Below, piece by piece: positions 17,046 to 26,830 of a stretch of DNA of 64,000 nucleotides (position 1 is the stretch's first letter; each line of letters opens with the position of its first letter). A model generated the notes under the pieces. That model was not told the DNA's origin and made no database searches. It was given only the letters and a program-made list of their open reading frames with translations. The stretch comes from Haemophilus haemolyticus (GTDB lineage: Bacteria; Pseudomonadota; Gammaproteobacteria; Enterobacterales; Pasteurellaceae). The stretch is from the NCBI RefSeq assembly GCF_001679045.1, contig NZ_LYCK01000011.1, positions 62,001 to 126,000 of the forward strand, written 5' to 3'. Position numbers and translations under genes: made by a program.

Positions 17046-19919
17046 ATGCAGAAAGTTATTCGATTAAATTTAATTACATTTTGTCTTATCAATACATTAA
17101 GTGTATCTATTGTGGAAGCTCAGGCAGAAGAAACGCTAGAACAAATTGATGTAGTAGAAAAAAATGTCGCCAACGATAAAAAACCTTTTACGGAAGCGAA
17201 AGCAAAAAGCACCCGAGAGCATATTTTTAAAGAAACCCAGACTATCGATCAAGTCATTCGAAGTATCCCTGGTGCATTTACTCAGCAAGATAAAGGTTCG
17301 GGCGTAGTTTCTGTAAATATTCGTGGCGAAAATGGATTAGGTCGTGTCAATACTATGGTTGATGGTGTAACCCAGACCTTCTATTCTACAGCCTTAGACT
17401 CTGGTCAATCAGGCGGAAGTTCTCAATTTGGTGCGGCAATCGATCCTAATTTTATTGCAGGTGTAGATGTCAATAAAAGTAACTTTTCGGGAACAAGCGG
17501 TATAAATGCATTATCGGGCAGTGCTAATTTTAGAACATTAGGCGTTAATGATGTTATCACTGATGACAAGCCTTTTGGGCTCATCGTAAAAGGAATGACA
17601 GGGAGCAATGCAACTAAATCGAATTTTATGACAATGGCTGCAGGTAGAAAATGGCTTGATAATGGCGGTTATGTTGGTGTGGTATATGGCTACAGTCAAC
17701 GTGAGGTTTCACAAGATTATCGTATTGGTGGAGGAGAACGATTAGCTTCATTAGGGCATGATATTCTTGCTAAAGAAAAAGAAGCTGTTTTTCATGATGA
17801 GGGTTATACATTAAGTCCAACAGGACAGTGGGTTCCTGATGAATCTAAACCTCTTTGGTCTTGTAACGAAGAAACGCCTATATTCCATGGCAGCACAGCC
17901 CCAATTACGACTCCAATGGATTTTACAGGTATTACAAAAACGGTAACCCCAGGCTGTATTACTATAACTGAAAAAAAAAGCGAAAATTATGATTATATAA
18001 GTGATACAGAAACACCTGATGAATCTCCTTACAATATAAAGCGTGAGAGATTTTCCTATGAAGATGAAACAAGAAAGAAAATTTTAAAAGAATTGGCAAA
18101 TGGTACGCAGCCTCAAAATATACCAGAACTACAAGCAGATATAAAAAAAATTGATGACGGCTTTGAAGAGAATAAAGAACAATATAGTGTTGCACCGATT
18201 GAACCAGGTAGTTTGCAATCTCGCTCACGTAGCCATTTGTTAAAATTTGAATATGGCGATGATAACCATACCTTAGGTGCACAAATACGTACTCTTGATA
18301 ATAAAATTGGTTCTCGAAAAATCGAAAATCGTAATTATCAACTCAACTATAATTTTAATAATAATCGCTATCTTGATATGAATTTCATGATTGCACATAA
18401 TGTTGGGAAAACAATTTATCCTAAGGGTGGTTTTTTTGCAAGCTGGCAAGTGGCAGATAAACTTATCGCAAAAAATGTGGCAAATATTGTTGATATTAAC
18501 AACAGTTATACTTTCTTATTGCCAAAAGAAATTGATTTAAAAACTACATTAGGGTTTAACTATTTTACCAATGAATACAGCAAAAATCGTTTTCCAGAAG
18601 AACTAAGTTTGTTTTACGATAATCCATCACATGATCAAGGTTTATTTTCATATAGTGCGAAGGGACGATATTCTGGCCCACGAGGTTCTTTACCACAACG
18701 TTCAGTAATCTTACAACCTTCCGGTAAACAAAAATTTAAAACTGTTTATTTTGATACCGCACTTTCTAAAGGAATTTACCATTTAGACTATAGTGTCAAT
18801 TTTACTCATTATGCATTTAACGGTGAATATGTAGGTTACGAAAATACACCAACACAAATTAATGAACCGATTTTGCATAAATCAGGGCATAAAACAGCGT
18901 TCAATCATTCTGCCACATTAAGTGCTGAGCTAAGCGATTATTTTATGCCATTTTTCACTTATTCGCGCACACACAGAATGCCGAATATTCAAGAGATGTT
19001 TTTCTCTCAAGTGTCTGATGCGGGGGTAAATACCGCATTGAAACCTGAACGTGCAGAAACTTATCAACTTGGTTTTAATACCTATAAAAAAGGCGTTTTT
19101 ACAAAAGAAGATATATTAGGAGTTAAGGTTGTTGGCTATCGTAGTTTTATTAAAAACTATATCCACAATGTGTATGGAGATTGGTCACAAGATGGTGTTC
19201 TTCCAGAGTGGGCAAGCCTCAATCGTTTTCGTCTGACGATTGCTCATCAAAATTATCAACCAATAGTGAAAAAAAGTGGAGCTGAGTTAGAGCTGAATTA
19301 TGACATGGGATCTTTCTTTGCTAACTTATCCTATGCTTATCAACGTACGAATCAACCAACTAATTATGCCGATGCTAGTCCACGTCCTAATAATGCATCA
19401 AAAGAAGATATTTTGAAACAAGGCTACGGTTTATCACGTATCACTATGTTACCAAAAGACTACGGTAGATTAGAGCTTGGCACACGCTGGTTTGATCAAA
19501 AATTAACTCTTGGTATCGCAGCCCGTTACTATGGAAAAAGTAAGCGTGCTACAACTCAAGAAGAATACATCAACGGTTCTCGCTATGAAGAAAATACTGC
19601 GGGCGACAGAATTTATTATGCTATTAAAAAGACAGAAGATATTAAAAAACAACCGATTATTTTAGATTTACACGTCAGCTATGAACCAATCAAAGATTTG
19701 ATTATTAAAGCGGAAGTACAAAATCTGTTAGATAAACGTTATGTTGATCCATTAGATGCTGGAAATGATGCGGCTTCGCAAAGATATTATTCAAGTTTAA
19801 ATAATTCTATCGAATGTGCAAAAGATCCATCTGCTTGTAACGGTGGTTCAGATAAATCTGTACTTTATAACTTTGCACGTGGAAGAACTTATATTCTGAG
19901 TTTGAACTATAAATTCTAG
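17046..19919 (+). CDS. hup: TonB-dependent outer-membrane haem receptor, Hup-like
   Basis: A 957-residue TonB-dependent receptor. It starts with a signal peptide ending near VEAQA and a TonB-box-like LEQIDVVEK. The plug domain (about 50-200) includes VNIRGENGLGRVNTMVDGV. A 22-strand barrel ends in the typical aromatic RTYILSLNYKF. It resembles H. influenzae Hup, a haem-utilisation receptor of the transferrin/haemoglobin receptor group. A large loop (about 250-390) with one cysteine pair and two A-tracts (9 A at 17971, 8 A at 18143) looks like a variable surface region. A possible Fur box precedes it and a terminator follows. The exact ligand is not certain from sequence alone. Confidence 0.85.
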   Translation: MQKVIRLNLITFCLINTLSVSIVEAQAEETLEQIDVVEKNVANDKKPFTEAKAKSTREHIFKETQTIDQVIRSIPGAFTQQDKGSGVVSVNIRGENGLGRVNTMVDGVTQTFYSTALDSGQSGGSSQFGAAIDPNFIAGVDVNKSNFSGTSGINALSGSANFRTLGVNDVITDDKPFGLIVKGMTGSNATKSNFMTMAAGRKWLDNGGYVGVVYGYSQREVSQDYRIGGGERLASLGHDILAKEKEAVFHDEGYTLSPTGQWVPDESKPLWSCNEETPIFHGSTAPITTPMDFTGITKTVTPGCITITEKKSENYDYISDTETPDESPYNIKRERFSYEDETRKKILKELANGTQPQNIPELQADIKKIDDGFEENKEQYSVAPIEPGSLQSRSRSHLLKFEYGDDNHTLGAQIRTLDNKIGSRKIENRNYQLNYNFNNNRYLDMNFMIAHNVGKTIYPKGGFFASWQVADKLIAKNVANIVDINNSYTFLLPKEIDLKTTLGFNYFTNEYSKNRFPEELSLFYDNPSHDQGLFSYSAKGRYSGPRGSLPQRSVILQPSGKQKFKTVYFDTALSKGIYHLDYSVNFTHYAFNGEYVGYENTPTQINEPILHKSGHKTAFNHSATLSAELSDYFMPFFTYSRTHRMPNIQEMFFSQVSDAGVNTALKPERAETYQLGFNTYKKGVFTKEDILGVKVVGYRSFIKNYIHNVYGDWSQDGVLPEWASLNRFRLTIAHQNYQPIVKKSGAELELNYDMGSFFANLSYAYQRTNQPTNYADASPRPNNASKEDILKQGYGLSRITMLPKDYGRLELGTRWFDQKLTLGIAARYYGKSKRATTQEEYINGSRYEENTAGDRIYYAIKKTEDIKKQPIILDLHVSYEPIKDLIIKAEVQNLLDKRYVDPLDAGNDAASQRYYSSLNNSIECAKDPSACNGGSDKSVLYNFARGRTYILSLNYKF

Positions 19920-19928
19920 TAAGTTCAT

Positions 19929-19962
19929 ATAAAAGGCATAGCTAATAAGCTATGCCTTTTTA
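19929..19962 (+). terminator. Terminator after hup
   Basis: AAAAGGCATAGC pairs with GCTATGCCTTTT around TAATAA, followed by T. Confidence 0.88.
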
Positions 19963-20015
19963 AATAATGTTTATGATTCAATTTTAGAATTTATTATCTT
20001 ATTAAAAGATTATTA

Positions 20016-20705
20016 CTACAGTCTATCAATCATCCCTAATACTAATGATGAAGACTGTTTTGCAGCCAACGGTAAGAACTCTTCAAAAGACATACTTGCT
20101 TCACCATTGCCTGCATCTGAAATGGCTCGAACCACTACAAAAGGCACATTAAAAGCATAGCAAACTTGTGCAATCGCTGTGGCTTCCATTTCAACCCCCG
20201 TCACATTCGGGAAGTCAGCTTTTATTTGTGCAATTTTGTCTTCACTATTAATAAAACTATCGCCAGAGCAAATTAAACCACGTTTTACTGATTGCCCTTG
20301 CTTTTCTGCAATTTCTTGAGCGAGGTCAGCCAATTTTTTGTCCGATAAAAATGCTGTGGGATTAGCGGGCAACTGCCCTTTTTCATAGCCAAAAGCTGTC
20401 ACATCCGCATCGTGGTAGCGTGTTTCATCAGAAATTACAATATCCCCAACTTTCAAGCCCTTTGCTACCCCACCCGCAGAACCAGTATTGATCACAAAAT
20501 CTGGCTTGGCTAATTGCAACAATGCCGTTGTACCAATTGCCGCTGCCACTTTGCCAATACCTGATTGCAATAATGCAACATCTTTACCATTAATTTTGCC
20601 TTCAAAAATTACCGCACTTGCTACTCGAGTTTCAGTTCTCTCTGCCATTAAATTTTTTAAAATTTCGACTTCTTGCGCCATTGCGCCAACAATTCCGATT
20701 TTCAT
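20016..20705 (-). CDS. mtn: 5'-methylthioadenosine / S-adenosylhomocysteine nucleosidase
   Basis: It cleaves MTA and SAH, recycling methionine and purines and feeding autoinducer-2 synthesis. The 229-residue protein has E12 in [10 protein letters not shown], the segment NTGSAGG and the catalytic [13 protein letters not shown]. The RAISDAG aspartate is also present. I use the ATG at 20705; the in-frame GTG at 20708 is unlikely. The start overlaps the stop of the upstream DsbA-like gene (TGATG), indicating translational coupling. Confidence 0.96.
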   Translation of the reverse strand: MKIGIVGAMAQEVEILKNLMAERTETRVASAVIFEGKINGKDVALLQSGIGKVAAAIGTTALLQLAKPDFVINTGSAGGVAKGLKVGDIVISDETRYHDADVTAFGYEKGQLPANPTAFLSDKKLADLAQEIAEKQGQSVKRGLICSGDSFINSEDKIAQIKADFPNVTGVEMEATAIAQVCYAFNVPFVVVRAISDAGNGEASMSFEEFLPLAAKQSSSLVLGMIDRL

Positions 20706-21409
20706 CACTTTTGTTCCTGTTCTATTTTATTTACCAAAAAATCTAATACTGCCACGCTATAATCATCGTTATAAAGCGTACTCGCCGTGAGTACATATTT
20801 TCCCCCAATGACAACGTAAGGATAGGTAAAAACACCATATTCTTCCGTCAATTCAATCGCATCTTGAATTTGTTCTTTTACTCTTTCTGAATTTTCAGTT
20901 TGAATAAATAATTGCTTATCTAGCCCTTGGTCTTCCGCCCATTGTTGAATTTTATTTGGAGCAGACAACTCTGCATAACGGGATTTTTCTGAAGTTTCAA
21001 ATAATAAAATATTAGATAATTCACCCGCACTTAGCGCTTGCAAGGTATAAAAAATGCGTGCGCTAAACTGGCTATCCGCAGTTGCAATAGGATATTGTTC
21101 CAACGCAACTTTATTTGTACGCATTTGGCTATAAAGTTCTAAAATATCTTGCGCTGATGAACATACGCGGCAGTCGTAATCAAAAAAGAATTGAATACGT
21201 ATTTTTTTGTCCGCTCTAGGCGCTTGTTCAATAGGCTCTTGATAAGAAAAATAATCCCGCCCATCTTCAAAATACATGACATCAGAAGATGGTAAGTGCG
21301 GTGGATTTTGAGTAGAAAATTCTTTTTGATTTACTTCAGCTAAAACCGATGATGTAAACCCAAATAAGCCTAATACGAATAATCCATAAAATTTCAAAAT
21401 ATTACTCAT
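20705..21409 (-). CDS. Periplasmic DsbA-like thioredoxin-fold protein with a CRVC site
   Basis: The 234-residue protein has a signal peptide ([14 protein letters not shown]) and a thioredoxin/DsbA-type active site [11 protein letters not shown] (C80, C83). A helical insertion and the cis-proline region [15 protein letters not shown] near the end follow. This fits a periplasmic thiol:disulfide oxidoreductase, but the CxxC dipeptide differs from the CPHC of DsbA. I chose the ATG at 21409; the in-frame TTG at 21421 lies deeper inside recJ. It overlaps the recJ end by 8 bases (ATGAGTAA) and the mtn start by one. dsbC lies two genes upstream. I do not recognise a named orthologue. Confidence 0.8.
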   Translation of the reverse strand: MSNILKFYGLFVLGLFGFTSSVLAEVNQKEFSTQNPPHLPSSDVMYFEDGRDYFSYQEPIEQAPRADKKIRIQFFFDYDCRVCSSAQDILELYSQMRTNKVALEQYPIATADSQFSARIFYTLQALSAGELSNILLFETSEKSRYAELSAPNKIQQWAEDQGLDKQLFIQTENSERVKEQIQDAIELTEEYGVFTYPYVVIGGKYVLTASTLYNDDYSVAVLDFLVNKIEQEQK

Positions 21410-23129
21410 CAATCGCTTCAATATATTCCACTAAAAGCTGTACATTTCGGTTACCACGAAACTCATTAACATCCAATTTATATGCAAATCTTGCCTGTTT
21501 AATTGAAAGATCGGGATACAATCTTGTATCAATATTAAACGCAACCGCATCTAATAAAAGCCCACCTTGTCTTGGCTCCACTAACATTTTGAGATGGTTT
21601 TGATTTTGTCCAATTGCACGCTGGTCTAAAATTTTAAATTCGCCATCAAAACAAGGCTCAGGAAAAGCTTGTCCCCAAGGACCTGCTGATTTTATCAGTT
21701 CTGCCGTCTCAAGATTAAATTCATTTGAATTTAATTCGCCATCGGTCCAAATGACACCTTGCAAATGTTCTTCATCAATCCAATCGGCAACGGTTTGATT
21801 AAAAATATGTTGGAAATCGTCAAAGTGTTCTTCTCGGAGGCTTAATCCCGCGGCCATCGCATGGCCACCAAATTTTAAAATCATATTAGGATGTTGCGAA
21901 TGAATACGCTCTAAAACATCACGCATATGTAAGCCTTCAATAGAACGAGCAGAACCTTTCAAGGTTCCCTCACCATCTTTTGCGAAGGCAATCACTGGGC
22001 GATGATATTGCTCCTTAATCCGAGATGACACAATACCCAACACACCTTGATGCCAATCTGGTTGATAAAGTGTAATCCCCGAAGGTAACTCTTTAAAAAG
22101 TGCGGTGAGATTTTGGCAAATTTCTAGCGCCTCAAGCTTCATGCCTGCTTCAATTTCTTTACGAGTTTGGTTGAGTTGATCAAGATCTAAAGCCAATTCT
22201 CTGGCCTTTAGCATATCGTCCGCCAATAAAAGCTCTACCCCAATCGACATATTGTCTAAGCGCCCGGCCGCATTTAAACGAGGTCCGATACAAAAACCGA
22301 GATCACTTGAAGTAAACTGTTCAATATTACGGTTAGCCACTTCTGCTAATGCAACAATACCGGGACGGCAACGCCGTGCACGAATCCGCATTAAGCCTTG
22401 ATAAGCAAGGATACGATTATTCTGATCTAAAGGCACCACATCCGCGACAGTACCCAATGCTACTAGATCGAGCAAATCAGTAAAACTAGGTTGTGTTTCT
22501 GCAGTAAAAATACCGAGTTCACGAAATTTTGCTCGTACGGCTAACATCAAATAAAACGCAACACCAACGCCCGCTAAGGATTTTGAAGGAAAACCACACT
22601 GACTTAAATTAGGATTAACAATGGCATCAGCTGGCGGCAAAGTTTCCGGTGGTAAATGATGATCTGTCACTAAAACACGCACACCTTTCTCTTTCAAAAA
22701 TGCAACGCCTTCAAAAGATGAAACACCATTATCCACCGTCGTTAACAGCTGAACACCCTTTTCAATCGCCATTTCAGCCACAGGAATACTCAAACCATAA
22801 CCTTGTTCAAATCGATTTGGTACAAGATAATCCACATCGGAAAAACCAAGTTGTCTTAAAGCAAGCACACTTAATGCTGTGCTAGTTGCACCATCAGCAT
22901 CAAAATCCCCAACAATCACTATTTTTTGCTGTTGTTGGTAAGCTTCCACTAATAAATTTACGGCTTGTTCAATACCATATAGCTGATTTGGATTCAGCAT
23001 TGATTTTAAAGTGCGGTCTAATTCTTCGGTATTTTGAATATGGCGTGCGCGATAAAGGCGATCTAATAACGGATGGTTTGAAACAGAATTTCCAATTGGA
23101 ATTTCACGGCGTTTGATAAGTTTTTTCAC
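21402..23129 (-). CDS. recJ: Single-stranded-DNA-specific exonuclease RecJ
   Basis: RecJ degrades single-stranded DNA 5' to 3' in recombination and mismatch repair. In naturally competent bacteria it can also act on incoming DNA. The 575-residue protein has the DHH phosphoesterase motifs DFDADGATS, VTDHHLPPE and NPNLSQCGFPSKSLAG. A DHHA1 domain with KFGGHAMAAGLSL follows, then an OB-fold C-terminus. It lies after dsbC, as in E. coli (dsbC-recJ-prfB), and carries two uptake signals (22098, 23009). Confidence 0.97.
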   Translation of the reverse strand: MKKLIKRREIPIGNSVSNHPLLDRLYRARHIQNTEELDRTLKSMLNPNQLYGIEQAVNLLVEAYQQQQKIVIVGDFDADGATSTALSVLALRQLGFSDVDYLVPNRFEQGYGLSIPVAEMAIEKGVQLLTTVDNGVSSFEGVAFLKEKGVRVLVTDHHLPPETLPPADAIVNPNLSQCGFPSKSLAGVGVAFYLMLAVRAKFRELGIFTAETQPSFTDLLDLVALGTVADVVPLDQNNRILAYQGLMRIRARRCRPGIVALAEVANRNIEQFTSSDLGFCIGPRLNAAGRLDNMSIGVELLLADDMLKARELALDLDQLNQTRKEIEAGMKLEALEICQNLTALFKELPSGITLYQPDWHQGVLGIVSSRIKEQYHRPVIAFAKDGEGTLKGSARSIEGLHMRDVLERIHSQHPNMILKFGGHAMAAGLSLREEHFDDFQHIFNQTVADWIDEEHLQGVIWTDGELNSNEFNLETAELIKSAGPWGQAFPEPCFDGEFKILDQRAIGQNQNHLKMLVEPRQGGLLLDAVAFNIDTRLYPDLSIKQARFAYKLDVNEFRGNRNVQLLVEYIEAIDE

Positions 23130-23156
23130 GGTGTATTTTATTTTAATTTATCACAT

Positions 23157-23184
23157 TCAAAGGGCATATAAGATATGCCCTTAT
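23157..23184 (-). terminator. Weak terminator between dsbC and recJ
   Basis: AAGGGCATAT pairs with ATATGCCCTT around AAG. The minus-strand tail is only moderately T-rich, so read-through from dsbC into recJ is likely. Confidence 0.55.
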
Positions 23185-23204
23185 AAATATGAATATCGCT
23201 ACAA

Positions 23205-23894
23205 TTATTTTGTTGTTTCTTCAAGTGCGCTCAATAAATCAGCTGGTTTTAAATAACCGCCAATAAGCTCACCAGTTGAGGTAACAATACTTGGTGTGCC
23301 ATTTACGCCAAATTGCGCGCCTAATTCATAATGTTTTTTCACAACATTTGGGGTTTTAACTTCTTTCGGTAAATTGCCTTTTTCTGCTTCATTTAAAGCA
23401 AAAACAGGATCTTTTGCCGTCCAAATCGCTTCCATTTGTTTTGCAGTTTGGTTATTCATGCCCGCACGAGGGAAAGCTAAATAACGCACGGTAATACCAA
23501 GATCGTTATATTCTTTTAATTGCTGATGTAATAAATGGCAATAATGGCAAGTAATGTCCATAAATACGGTCACAACATGCTTTTCATTTTTTGCGGGATA
23601 AACAATCATCTCATTTTTATAAGAATTAAGTTTATCCACTAAAATTTTACCCGCCACATCAACAGGACCATTATTTGTAAGTTCGTAAAGTTTACCTTGG
23701 AAAGCATATTTTCCATCGTCCGTCACATAAAGTACGCCTTGATCTGTTACGGCAGTTTTGATACCTGAAATTGGCGAGGATTTCACATCAATATTGGATG
23801 CGCCAAGAGACTGTAATTTGCTTTTAATTGTGGCATCATTTGCCATTGCATTAGCCGCAGCCACGCACAAAAGTGCGGTAAAAATTTTCTTCAT
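23205..23894 (-). CDS. dsbC: Thiol:disulfide isomerase DsbC
   Basis: A periplasmic dimer that reshuffles wrong disulfides. The 229-residue protein has a signal peptide cleaved near NAMA-ND, an N-terminal dimerisation domain (GVLYVTDDGKYAFQGKLYEL) and a thioredoxin domain with active site ITCHYCHLL (C116, C119). The cis-proline segment NGTPSIVTSTGELIGGY is near the C-terminus. The active-site dipeptide is HY rather than the GY of E. coli. An uptake signal at 23871-23879 lies in the signal-peptide coding region. Confidence 0.95.
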   Translation of the reverse strand: MKKIFTALLCVAAANAMANDATIKSKLQSLGASNIDVKSSPISGIKTAVTDQGVLYVTDDGKYAFQGKLYELTNNGPVDVAGKILVDKLNSYKNEMIVYPAKNEKHVVTVFMDITCHYCHLLHQQLKEYNDLGITVRYLAFPRAGMNNQTAKQMEAIWTAKDPVFALNEAEKGNLPKEVKTPNVVKKHYELGAQFGVNGTPSIVTSTGELIGGYLKPADLLSALEETTK

Positions 23895-24025
23895 TTTTTG
23901 TTCCTAAATAGCTTGAGTAAGAAAGTCTGAAATTATAGAGAGATTGCTAATTTCTGCAAGGTCAAACTATCCAAAAATAAGAAAATAGCATATAATTCCA
24001 CACTTTATCACACAGTGAATTTATT

Positions 24026-25124
24026 ATGTTTGAAATCAATCCTGTAAAAAATAAAATCACCGACTTATCCGACCGCACTTCGGTGCTTCGGGGGTATCTT
24101 TGACTTCGATGCCAAAGTTGAGCGTTTAGAAGAAGTCAATGCGGAATTAGAACAGCCAGATGTTTGGAATGATCCAGATAAAGCCCAAGCGCTTGGTAAA
24201 GAACGCGTTTCTTTAGAACAAGTTGTAAATACCATCAAAAATTTAGAACAAGGCTTAGAAGATGTTGATGGGTTGTTAGAACTCGCCATCGAAGCAGAAG
24301 ATGAAGACACTTTCAATGAAGCAGTTGCTGAATTAGATGAACTCGAACAACAACTCGAAAAATTAGAGTTCCGTCGAATGTTTAGTGGCGAACATGATGC
24401 TTGCGATTGCTATGTGGACTTACAAGCAGGTTCTGGCGGTACGGAAGCTCAAGATTGGACAGAAATGTTGCTCCGTATGTATCTCCGTTGGGCTGAAAGC
24501 AAAGGTTTTAAAACAGAACTGATGGAAGTATCTGACGGTGATGTAGCTGGATTGAAATCAGCAACGATTAAAGTGAGCGGTGAATATGCTTTTGGTTGGT
24601 TACGAACAGAAACCGGTATTCATCGTTTGGTGCGTAAAAGTCCATTTGATTCCAATAACCGTCGTCACACATCATTCAGCGCAGCATTTGTCTACCCTGA
24701 AATTGATGACGATATTGATATTGAAATCAATCCTGCTGATTTACGTATTGATGTTTATCGTGCATCAGGAGCTGGTGGTCAGCACGTAAACAAAACTGAA
24801 AGTGCGGTGCGAATTACCCATATGCCAAGTGGCATTGTGGTGCAATGTCAAAATGACCGTTCACAGCACAAGAACAAAGATCAAGCGATGAAACAATTAA
24901 AAGCGAAATTGTATGAGCTTGAATTACAGAAGAAAAATGCAGATAAACAAGCAATGGAAGATAATAAATCTGACATTGGTTGGGGAAGCCAAATTCGTTC
25001 TTATGTATTAGACGATTCACGCATTAAAGATTTGCGTACTGGCGTGGAAAACCGTAATACGCAAGCCGTATTAGACGGTGATTTAGATCGATTTATTGAG
25101 GCGAGTTTAAAAGCTGGGCTTTAA
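24026..25124 (+). CDS. prfB: Peptide chain release factor 2, with programmed +1 frameshift
   Basis: RF2 ends translation at UGA and UAA. Frame 0 runs for 25 codons from ATG 24026 and stops at TGA 24101-24103. A +1 shift continues at 24102 to give 365 residues, the E. coli length. The site CTT TGA C with GGGGG (24090-24094) just upstream is the classic RF2 autoregulatory element. In the main frame the stop-recognition motif SPF is in [14 protein letters not shown] and the catalytic GGQ is in SGAGGQHVN. The residue before SGAGGQ is alanine (threonine in E. coli K-12), as in most bacteria. lysS follows, as in E. coli. ORF finders that ignore the shift miss the first third. Confidence 0.97.
24086..24104 (+). 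promoter_or_regulatory. RF2 +1 programmed frameshift site
   Basis: The site is CTTCGGGGGTATCTTTGAC: a Shine-Dalgarno-like GGGGG, a three-base spacer, then CUU UGA C. Low RF2 lets the ribosome slip from CUU to UUU past the UGA, so RF2 regulates its own synthesis. The layout is the same as in E. coli. Confidence 0.95.
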
Positions 25125-25136
25125 GCATGATTTGCT

Positions 25137-25163
25137 GGATAAGTAAAGATGAGTTACTTATCC
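25137..25163 (+). other. Hairpin between prfB and lysS
   Basis: GGATAAGTAA pairs perfectly with TTACTTATCC around AGATGAG. No T tract follows, so it is more likely a processing or stability element than a terminator. Confidence 0.45.
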
Positions 25164-25236
25164 CATCATAAGAAATAATCCAAAAGTGCGGTTATTTTTG
25201 AAGGTATTTTTAAAGTTAAAATTAAAGGTAAACAAT

Positions 25237-26745
25237 ATGTCAGAACAAGAAGTTAAAGAATTAGATCTCAATGGCGAAATGCTCGTTCGTCGTGAAAAAT
25301 TAGCCGCATTACGTGCAAAAGGTAATGCCTTTCCAAATAAGTTTCGTCGTGATGCGCTCGCACAAGATTTGCACAATCAATATGATGCAGAAGACGGTGA
25401 AATCTTAAAAGAGAAAAACGTTGAAGTACAAGTTGCTGGCCGTATTATGACTCGCCGCGCAATGGGTAAAGCGACGTTTATCACCATTCAAGATATGAGC
25501 GGTAAAATCCAGCTTTATGTTGCACGCGATAATTTGCCAGAAGGCGTTTACAAAGATGACGTTGGTACTTGGGATTTAGGTGACATCATTGGCGTTAAAG
25601 GCACTTTATTTAAAACCAAAACAGATGAACTCACCGTTAAAACCACTAAAGTTCAACTTTTAACTAAAGCGCTTCGCCCATTACCAGATAAATTCCATGG
25701 CTTAACCGACCAAGAAGTTCGCTATCGCCAACGTTATTTAGATTTAATTTCTAACGAAGAATCTCGCCGCACTTTTATTATTCGTTCTAAAGTTGTCGCG
25801 GGTATTCGTGAATATTTCATTTCTAAAGGTTTTATGGAAGTGGAAACGCCAATGTTACAAGTGATTCCAGGCGGTGCATCTGCGCGTCCTTTCGTGACTC
25901 ATCACAATGCATTAGATGTGGATATGTATTTACGTATTGCACCTGAACTTTATTTAAAACGCTTAGTCGTTGGTGGATTTGAACGAGTATTTGAATTAAA
26001 CCGTAACTTCCGTAATGAAGGGGTTTCTGTTCGCCATAATCCAGAATTTACTATGCTTGAATACTACCAAGCGTATGCGGACTACCATGATTTAATGGAT
26101 AACACCGAAGAACTTCTTCGTAAACTAGCGATTGATATTCTTGGTACTACTATTGTGAAATACGGTGAATACGAATTTGATTTTGGTAAACCATTCGAAC
26201 GTATTACGTTACACGATGCAACAATTAAATATGGTGCAGACAAAGGTATCGTAAAAGAAGATTTATATGACTTTGATCGTGCAAAAGCCACGGCAGAACG
26301 CTTAGGTATTGAAGTACAAAAATCTTGGGGCTTAGGCAGCATTGTCAATGCAATTTTTGAAGAAGTAGCTGAACATCACTTAATTCAACCAACATTCTTA
26401 ATGGCTCATCCTGCGGAAATTTCGCCACTTGCACGTCGTAATGATGAAAATCCTGATGTAACAGATCGTTTTGAGCTATTTATCGGTGGTCGTGAAATCG
26501 GTAATGGTTTCTCAGAATTAAATGACGCTGAAGATCAAAATGAACGTTTTGATGCACAAGTGGCTGCGAAAGAAGCGGGCGATGATGAAGCGATGTTTAA
26601 AGATGAAGACTTTGTTGTTGCGCTAGAACACGGCTTACCACCAACAGCTGGTGAAGGTTTAGGTATCGACCGTCTAGCAATGCTTTATGCAAATGCACCA
26701 TCAATTCGTGATGTTATCTTATTCCCTGCAATGCGTCAGAAATAA
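25237..26745 (+). CDS. lysS: Lysyl-tRNA synthetase, class II
   Basis: It charges tRNA-Lys. The 502-residue protein has an N-terminal OB anticodon-binding domain and class II motifs 1 ([10 protein letters not shown]), 2 ([17 protein letters not shown]) and 3 ([12 protein letters not shown]). I use the ATG at 25237 (MSEQEVKE), which has AAAGG upstream; the earlier in-frame start at 25186 adds a basic stretch not seen in the family. It follows prfB as in E. coli. An uptake signal lies at 25184-25192. Confidence 0.97.
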   Translation: MSEQEVKELDLNGEMLVRREKLAALRAKGNAFPNKFRRDALAQDLHNQYDAEDGEILKEKNVEVQVAGRIMTRRAMGKATFITIQDMSGKIQLYVARDNLPEGVYKDDVGTWDLGDIIGVKGTLFKTKTDELTVKTTKVQLLTKALRPLPDKFHGLTDQEVRYRQRYLDLISNEESRRTFIIRSKVVAGIREYFISKGFMEVETPMLQVIPGGASARPFVTHHNALDVDMYLRIAPELYLKRLVVGGFERVFELNRNFRNEGVSVRHNPEFTMLEYYQAYADYHDLMDNTEELLRKLAIDILGTTIVKYGEYEFDFGKPFERITLHDATIKYGADKGIVKEDLYDFDRAKATAERLGIEVQKSWGLGSIVNAIFEEVAEHHLIQPTFLMAHPAEISPLARRNDENPDVTDRFELFIGGREIGNGFSELNDAEDQNERFDAQVAAKEAGDDEAMFKDEDFVVALEHGLPPTAGEGLGIDRLAMLYANAPSIRDVILFPAMRQK

Positions 26746-26756
26746 TAAAGATACAA

Positions 26757-26784
26757 AGAAAAGCCACCATTTGGTGGCTTTTTT
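26757..26784 (+). terminator. Terminator after lysS
   Basis: AAGCCACCA pairs with TGGTGGCTT, followed by TTTT. Confidence 0.9.
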
Positions 26785-26794
26785 ATCGAAACAT

Positions 26795-26820
26795 AAAAAA
26801 GGGAGCTAACGCTCCCCTTA
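26795..26820 (-). terminator. Terminator after mdh
   Basis: On the minus strand AGGGGAGC pairs with GCTCCCTT around GTTA, followed by TTTT. It faces the lysS terminator. Confidence 0.85.
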
Positions 26821-26830
26821 TTTTTAATGA

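Noticed and set aside
24273..25124. prfB as an 851-base gene starting at 24273
   Set aside because: This is only the end of the +1 frame. The real gene begins at 24026 and shifts frame at 24101.
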